This document shows, piece by piece, positions 32,354 through 34,976 of a stretch of DNA of 34,976 nt; the first letter of the stretch is position 1; every line of letters starts with the position of its first letter. This DNA comes from Acidimicrobiales bacterium (GTDB taxonomy: Bacteria; Actinomycetota; Acidimicrobiia; Acidimicrobiales; SKKL01), in the NCBI GenBank assembly GCA_007121465.1, contig SKKL01000101.1, positions 1 through 34,976 of the forward strand, given 5' to 3'. The notes below the pieces were generated by a model, which did not search any database, was not told the origin of the DNA, and worked only from the letters and a program-made list of their open reading frames with translations. The position numbers and the translations under genes are program-made.

Positions 32354-32988
32354 CGGTCAGCCCCTGGGCGCGCTCCGGCCGCCACGGCACCGTGGACCGC
32401 GACCGCCAGGCGAGAGCCCCAGGTCGAGCGGGGGCCGGCGAAGTCCTCGACGGGCCCGTCTGCCGGCCAGGTGATCACCACCGCGTCACTGGCCGTTCCG
32501 GTGCCGGGGACCCCCGCCTCGAGAAGTGCCTGGGTCTTGGCCTCGGTGAGGGTGATCACCGCGTTGACCGCGGCGGCCTCGGTGAGGGCGACCGGCATCT
32601 GGGCGACGATGTTGATCGTTCCCGGGTGCCAGGGAGTGAAGCCGCCAGCGGGGTCGGCCGCCCACGTCGGTTTGGTGATGCCCACGGTGGCGTCCACCGC
32701 CACTCCCTCGCGGCGTTCGGCCCGGACTCGTCCGACCTTCGCGGCGGTGAACAGGACCACGCCGTCGCCATTCAGCCCCAGCTCCTCCACGATCTCGGCG
32801 GCATGATCCTCGAGGTCGACCCGGACGTAGTCGAGCTCGACCCCGACATTGAGCACCCAGCGAACCCGACGGCGACCGCCACCGACCGGAGCCGAGCTGA
32901 CGACCTCGACCGGAGCGGGCCACTCCCAACACAGGGCACCTCGCGGCGCACTGGAGGGATGGTGGAGACAGGCGGCGGCGATCACCAT
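32350..32988 (-). CDS. cbiZ: Adenosylcobinamide amidohydrolase
   Basis: A 212-residue CbiZ, which cleaves the aminopropanol side chain from adenosylcobinamide or certain cobamides to give adenosylcobyric acid. Visible family features: VEVVSSAPVGGGRRRVRWVL, NVGVELDYVRVDLEDH, TAAKVGRVRAERREGVAVDA, PGTINIVAQMPVALTEAAAV and SDAVVITWPADGPVEDFAGP. First known from archaeal salvage and later from some bacteria. ATG 32988 overlaps the cobQ end by 7 bp; the ORF-track start at 33177 runs into cobQ. Its presence alongside cobU suggests imported cobamides can be rebuilt with the cell's preferred lower ligand. Confidence 0.88.
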   Translation of the reverse strand: MVIAAACLHHPSSAPRGALCWEWPAPVEVVSSAPVGGGRRRVRWVLNVGVELDYVRVDLEDHAAEIVEELGLNGDGVVLFTAAKVGRVRAERREGVAVDATVGITKPTWAADPAGGFTPWHPGTINIVAQMPVALTEAAAVNAVITLTEAKTQALLEAGVPGTGTASDAVVITWPADGPVEDFAGPRSTWGSRLAVAVHGAVAAGARPGADR

Positions 32989-34496
32989 CCGGGCCCCTCC
33001 CCCGGGCGGGCGGCACCCGCTGCGACTGCGGTGAGACGATCCAGATCGAGGTGATCTCCCAGCCAGTCGGCCAACCGGTCGTGGTGATCGTCGAGCGCGT
33101 CGGCGTACCGACGGGGAGCCGGCCGGTAGAGACGGCCCCGCCGCCGGGCGACCTCGGCGAGCAGAGACGCCCGCCACCCGTCGCCGTCGAGGACACCGTG
33201 GAGGCTGGTTCCCCGCACCCGTCCGGTCGGGCCGACCGCTCCCTCCGGCCCGTCATCGAGGTGGACCCACGGACGGGTCGACTCGGTGGGACGCCCCAGG
33301 CGCATCTGATAGCCCTCGACCGGGAAGTCACCGATCATGCCGCTCGATCGGCACAGGATCTTGGGAGCGGAGAACGTGGTGTCGACGTCGAGGTGGCCGA
33401 GCCCCTCCACCATGCCGACGCGGGACTCGATCGGGTCGTCGATGCACCGTCCGAGCATCTGGTAGCCGGCACAGATCCCGAGGACGTCGGGGCCAGCCGG
33501 ATCGTCGATGGCCTGGCGCAGAGACCGATCGAACGCCTGCTGACGTAACCAGCGGAGGTCGTCGACGGTGGCGCGGCTACCGGGGAGGACGATCAGGTCG
33601 GCTCCGGTGAGATCGGAGGGACGGCGCGCCCACCTCAACTCGACGTCGGGTTCGATCCGAAGCGGGTCGAGGTCGGAGGGGTTGGCGACCCGCGGGAGAC
33701 GCACCACCATCACGCGGACGGGTCGCTGAGCGGTCGCCTCGGAGCGGGACCCGCTGTCGATCGCATCGAGGTCGAGAGAGTCCTCGACCCCGAGCATCGG
33801 TTCGTCCCCCAGGTGGGGCAGGACTCCGAGCACCGGGACACCGTTGCGGGCTTCGAGGTCGGCGATACCGGAGGCGAGCAGCTCCGGGTCACCCCGGAAC
33901 CGGTTGAACACCACTCCGGCGACCTGGGCCCGTAGGGCGTCGGGGAGAAGGTCGAGCGTGCCGTGGGCCGACGCGAACGCCCCACCCCTGTCGATGTCGA
34001 CGACGAGGATGGCGGGAATCCCAGCGGCCGCCGCGAGGGGGAGGTTCACCAGGTCGCGGTGCAACAGGTTGATCTCGGCGGCTCCTCCGGCACCCTCGGC
34101 GACGACCCACGAGTGGTCGGTCCGCAGCGAGTCGAGCGCCTCGAGGACCACCGGCCGCAGCTCGGTGGCGGTCCGCCCGTAGTCCCGTGCGTCGGTGGTG
34201 GTCACCTCCTCGCCGAGCACCACGAGGTGGCTGCGCCGGTCCGAGGAGGGCTTGAGGAGCACCGGGTTCATCCGTCGATCGGTGTCGATACCGGCCGCGT
34301 GGGCCTGGGTGGCCTGGGCCCGGGCGATCTCGCCACCGTCGGGGGTCACCGCCGCGTGGTTGGACATGTTCTGGGCCTTGAACGGAGCGACGCCGCGACC
34401 CTGGCGACGCCAGGCCCGGCACAACGCGGCGGCGACGGTCGACTTCCCCGCCCCGGAGGTGGCACCCACGATGAGGAGCGCTCCCGACCCGCTCAC
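32982..34496 (-). CDS. cobQ: Cobyric acid synthase
   Basis: A 504-residue ATP- and glutamine-dependent amidase that converts adenosylcobyrinic acid a,c-diamide to adenosylcobyric acid. It has a P-loop-like ALLIVGATSGAGKSTVAAAL, FKAQNMSNHA, MNPVLLKPSSD, and VEGAGGAAEINL-like VAEGAGGAAEIN. The class I glutamine amidotransferase half contains the nucleophile Cys342 in GICAGYQMLG and His in SLHGVLD. Start GTG 34496 (VSGSGALLIVG) fits the family; the ORF-track start at 34712 reads through the riboswitch. It is the first gene of the operon; the leader holds the cobalamin riboswitch. Also called cbiP. Confidence 0.94.
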   Translation of the reverse strand: MSGSGALLIVGATSGAGKSTVAAALCRAWRRQGRGVAPFKAQNMSNHAAVTPDGGEIARAQATQAHAAGIDTDRRMNPVLLKPSSDRRSHLVVLGEEVTTTDARDYGRTATELRPVVLEALDSLRTDHSWVVAEGAGGAAEINLLHRDLVNLPLAAAAGIPAILVVDIDRGGAFASAHGTLDLLPDALRAQVAGVVFNRFRGDPELLASGIADLEARNGVPVLGVLPHLGDEPMLGVEDSLDLDAIDSGSRSEATAQRPVRVMVVRLPRVANPSDLDPLRIEPDVELRWARRPSDLTGADLIVLPGSRATVDDLRWLRQQAFDRSLRQAIDDPAGPDVLGICAGYQMLGRCIDDPIESRVGMVEGLGHLDVDTTFSAPKILCRSSGMIGDFPVEGYQMRLGRPTESTRPWVHLDDGPEGAVGPTGRVRGTSLHGVLDGDGWRASLLAEVARRRGRLYRPAPRRYADALDDHHDRLADWLGDHLDLDRLTAVAAGAARPGEGPGW

Positions 34497-34640
34497 GACC
34501 GGGTGAGCCCGCCGGGAGCGAAGGTGGATCGTCGAGGTGTGGTGTTCGGCATGGAGGGCTCCCGGGCGGTCGAGGAGGTGCTCGATCGGCAGGGCAGCCG
34601 GCCGAACCCACCCCAGGCCCTCGAGGGTCGTGGTTCGTTG

Positions 34641-34732
34641 CGGTTCGTAGCTCGACCGGGCTCGCCGACCCAGGGGCCGGACCACCGTTGCGGGACAGCG
34701 CCGGGTTCTCACCGGACTTCGTCTCCGAACCG
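34641..34732 (-). promoter_or_regulatory. Cobalamin riboswitch (compact)
   Basis: On the minus strand, GAAGTCCGGTGAGAACCCGG followed by CGCTGTCCCGCAACGGTGG reproduces the conserved core of cobalamin riboswitches. It is followed by GCGAGCCCGGTCGAGCTACG, a divergent version of the B12-box region. The element is closed by a P1 stem, CGGTTCG (34732-34726) with CGAACCG (34647-34641). At about 92 nt it is much shorter than class I elements and fits the compact class II type. It lies 144 nt upstream of cobQ. Downstream, ACCCTCGAGGG and a later GGGTTCG could form alternative pairs with the P1 arm, so it may control transcription or translation of the operon. Ligand-bound form represses synthesis in known cases. 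Confidence 0.88.
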
Positions 34733-34736
34733 GCGG

Positions 34737-34976
34737 TCAGTCTGGCACACCATCCGGGGAGGAGCGGTCGAGGAACTCGGCGACGACGAGCCCAGGCGAG
34801 CGGCCGTCGGTACGCGCGAAGTGCGTACCGGCCGCCTCGGCCGCGCCCGCATCGACATCGGCGTCACCGACGAAGAGTGTGGCCGAGGGCTCGACGCCGA
34901 GGCGACGCATGGCCAGACGCAGCCCTCGGGGATCGGGCTTGGCCGCACCCACGTCGACCGAGGTGACCACGACCTC
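34737..34976 (-). CDS. HAD-superfamily hydrolase, C-terminal part
   Basis: Open frame of 79 codons that continues past the right edge, so the real start is outside the window. It shows the motif III Lys region VGAAKPDPRGLRLAMRRLGV and motif IV LFVGDADVDAGAAEAAGTHF of haloacid-dehalogenase-type phosphatases. The motif I nucleophile would lie beyond the window. It ends 5 bp before the cobalamin riboswitch, on the same strand. The ORF-track GTG at 34970 is an artefact of the window edge. Substrate unknown; a role as an alpha-ribazole phosphate phosphatase is possible but unsupported beyond position. Confidence 0.85.
   Translation of the reverse strand, partial: EVVVTSVDVGAAKPDPRGLRLAMRRLGVEPSATLFVGDADVDAGAAEAAGTHFARTDGRSPGLVVAEFLDRSSPDGVPD

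Noticed and set aside
34497-34712. N-terminal extension of CobQ in the ORF track
   Set aside because: It reads through the riboswitch and leader; the family N-terminus begins at GTG 34496.
1-34976. CRISPR arrays, tRNA or rRNA genes, insertion sequences, prophage
   Set aside because: Reading through the window I saw no regularly spaced repeats, cloverleaf or rRNA signatures, transposase or integrase genes. The HNH-family gene at the left edge is a chromosomal multicopy family and not evidence of a mobile element by itself.

Overview
The window is GC-rich chromosomal DNA from a high-GC actinobacterium. G/C-rich third codon positions, frequent GTG starts, a DUF222 (13E12-type) HNH-nuclease gene, an SCO6745-family protein, a long-type serine hydroxymethyltransferase and a SEC-C-tagged methionine aminopeptidase fit an Acidimicrobiia-like lineage. 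That placement is inference. I see no rRNA, tRNA, CRISPR array, insertion sequence or phage module, and most of the 35 kb is densely packed protein-coding sequence.

Layout. 1-756 (-): 5' part of a DUF222/HNH gene. 805-1430 (-): broken alpha/beta-hydrolase. 1431-6694: an ester/acid catabolic module built around an IclR regulator, with a divergent type-B carboxylesterase, then IclR, a MmgE/PrpD-family enzyme and a second type-B carboxylesterase. A perfect palindrome that looks like the IclR operator sits in the divergent gap. 6741-8784: strong hairpin, VOC protein, a decayed 323-bp stretch, a SAM methyltransferase and a YjdJ-type GNAT. 8837-12479 (+): GH13 glucosidase, flavin amine oxidase and SDR. 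12542-13989 (-): flavodiiron-like metallo-hydrolase coupled to a cupredoxin-like lipoprotein, divergent from a LuxR-type regulator, with a 27-bp perfect palindrome between them. 15286-17953 (+): DsbA-like protein, then a CsoR-type operator, thioredoxin and a di-heme ferric-reductase-like flavoprotein. 17991-20223 (-): SCO6745-family protein and long glyA. 20375-21916 (+): acyl-CoA ligase. 21935-23347 (-): ferredoxin and ferredoxin reductase. 23429-23905 (-): acidic lipoprotein. 23989-25593 (+): membrane-anchored sulfite-oxidase-type molybdoenzyme. 25603-26793 (-): amidase. 26859-27803 (+): map. 27823-28998 (-): MFS transporter.

29162-34732 (-) is a late cobalamin operon: compact cobalamin riboswitch, cobQ, cbiZ, cobU, cobS, cbiB, cobT. 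Every gene overlaps the next by 4-7 bp. Together they cover amidation of the corrin ring, aminopropanol attachment, nucleotide-loop assembly and, through CbiZ, remodelling of salvaged cobamides. A HAD-family hydrolase gene ends 5 bp upstream of the riboswitch and runs off the window.

The parts most likely to be under-described are the IclR/PrpD/esterase module, the flavodiiron-like hydrolase plus cupredoxin pair with its palindrome, the thioredoxin/flavocytochrome pair under a CsoR-like operator, and the compact riboswitch-cbiZ operon. I did not find a clearly novel defence or mobile system.
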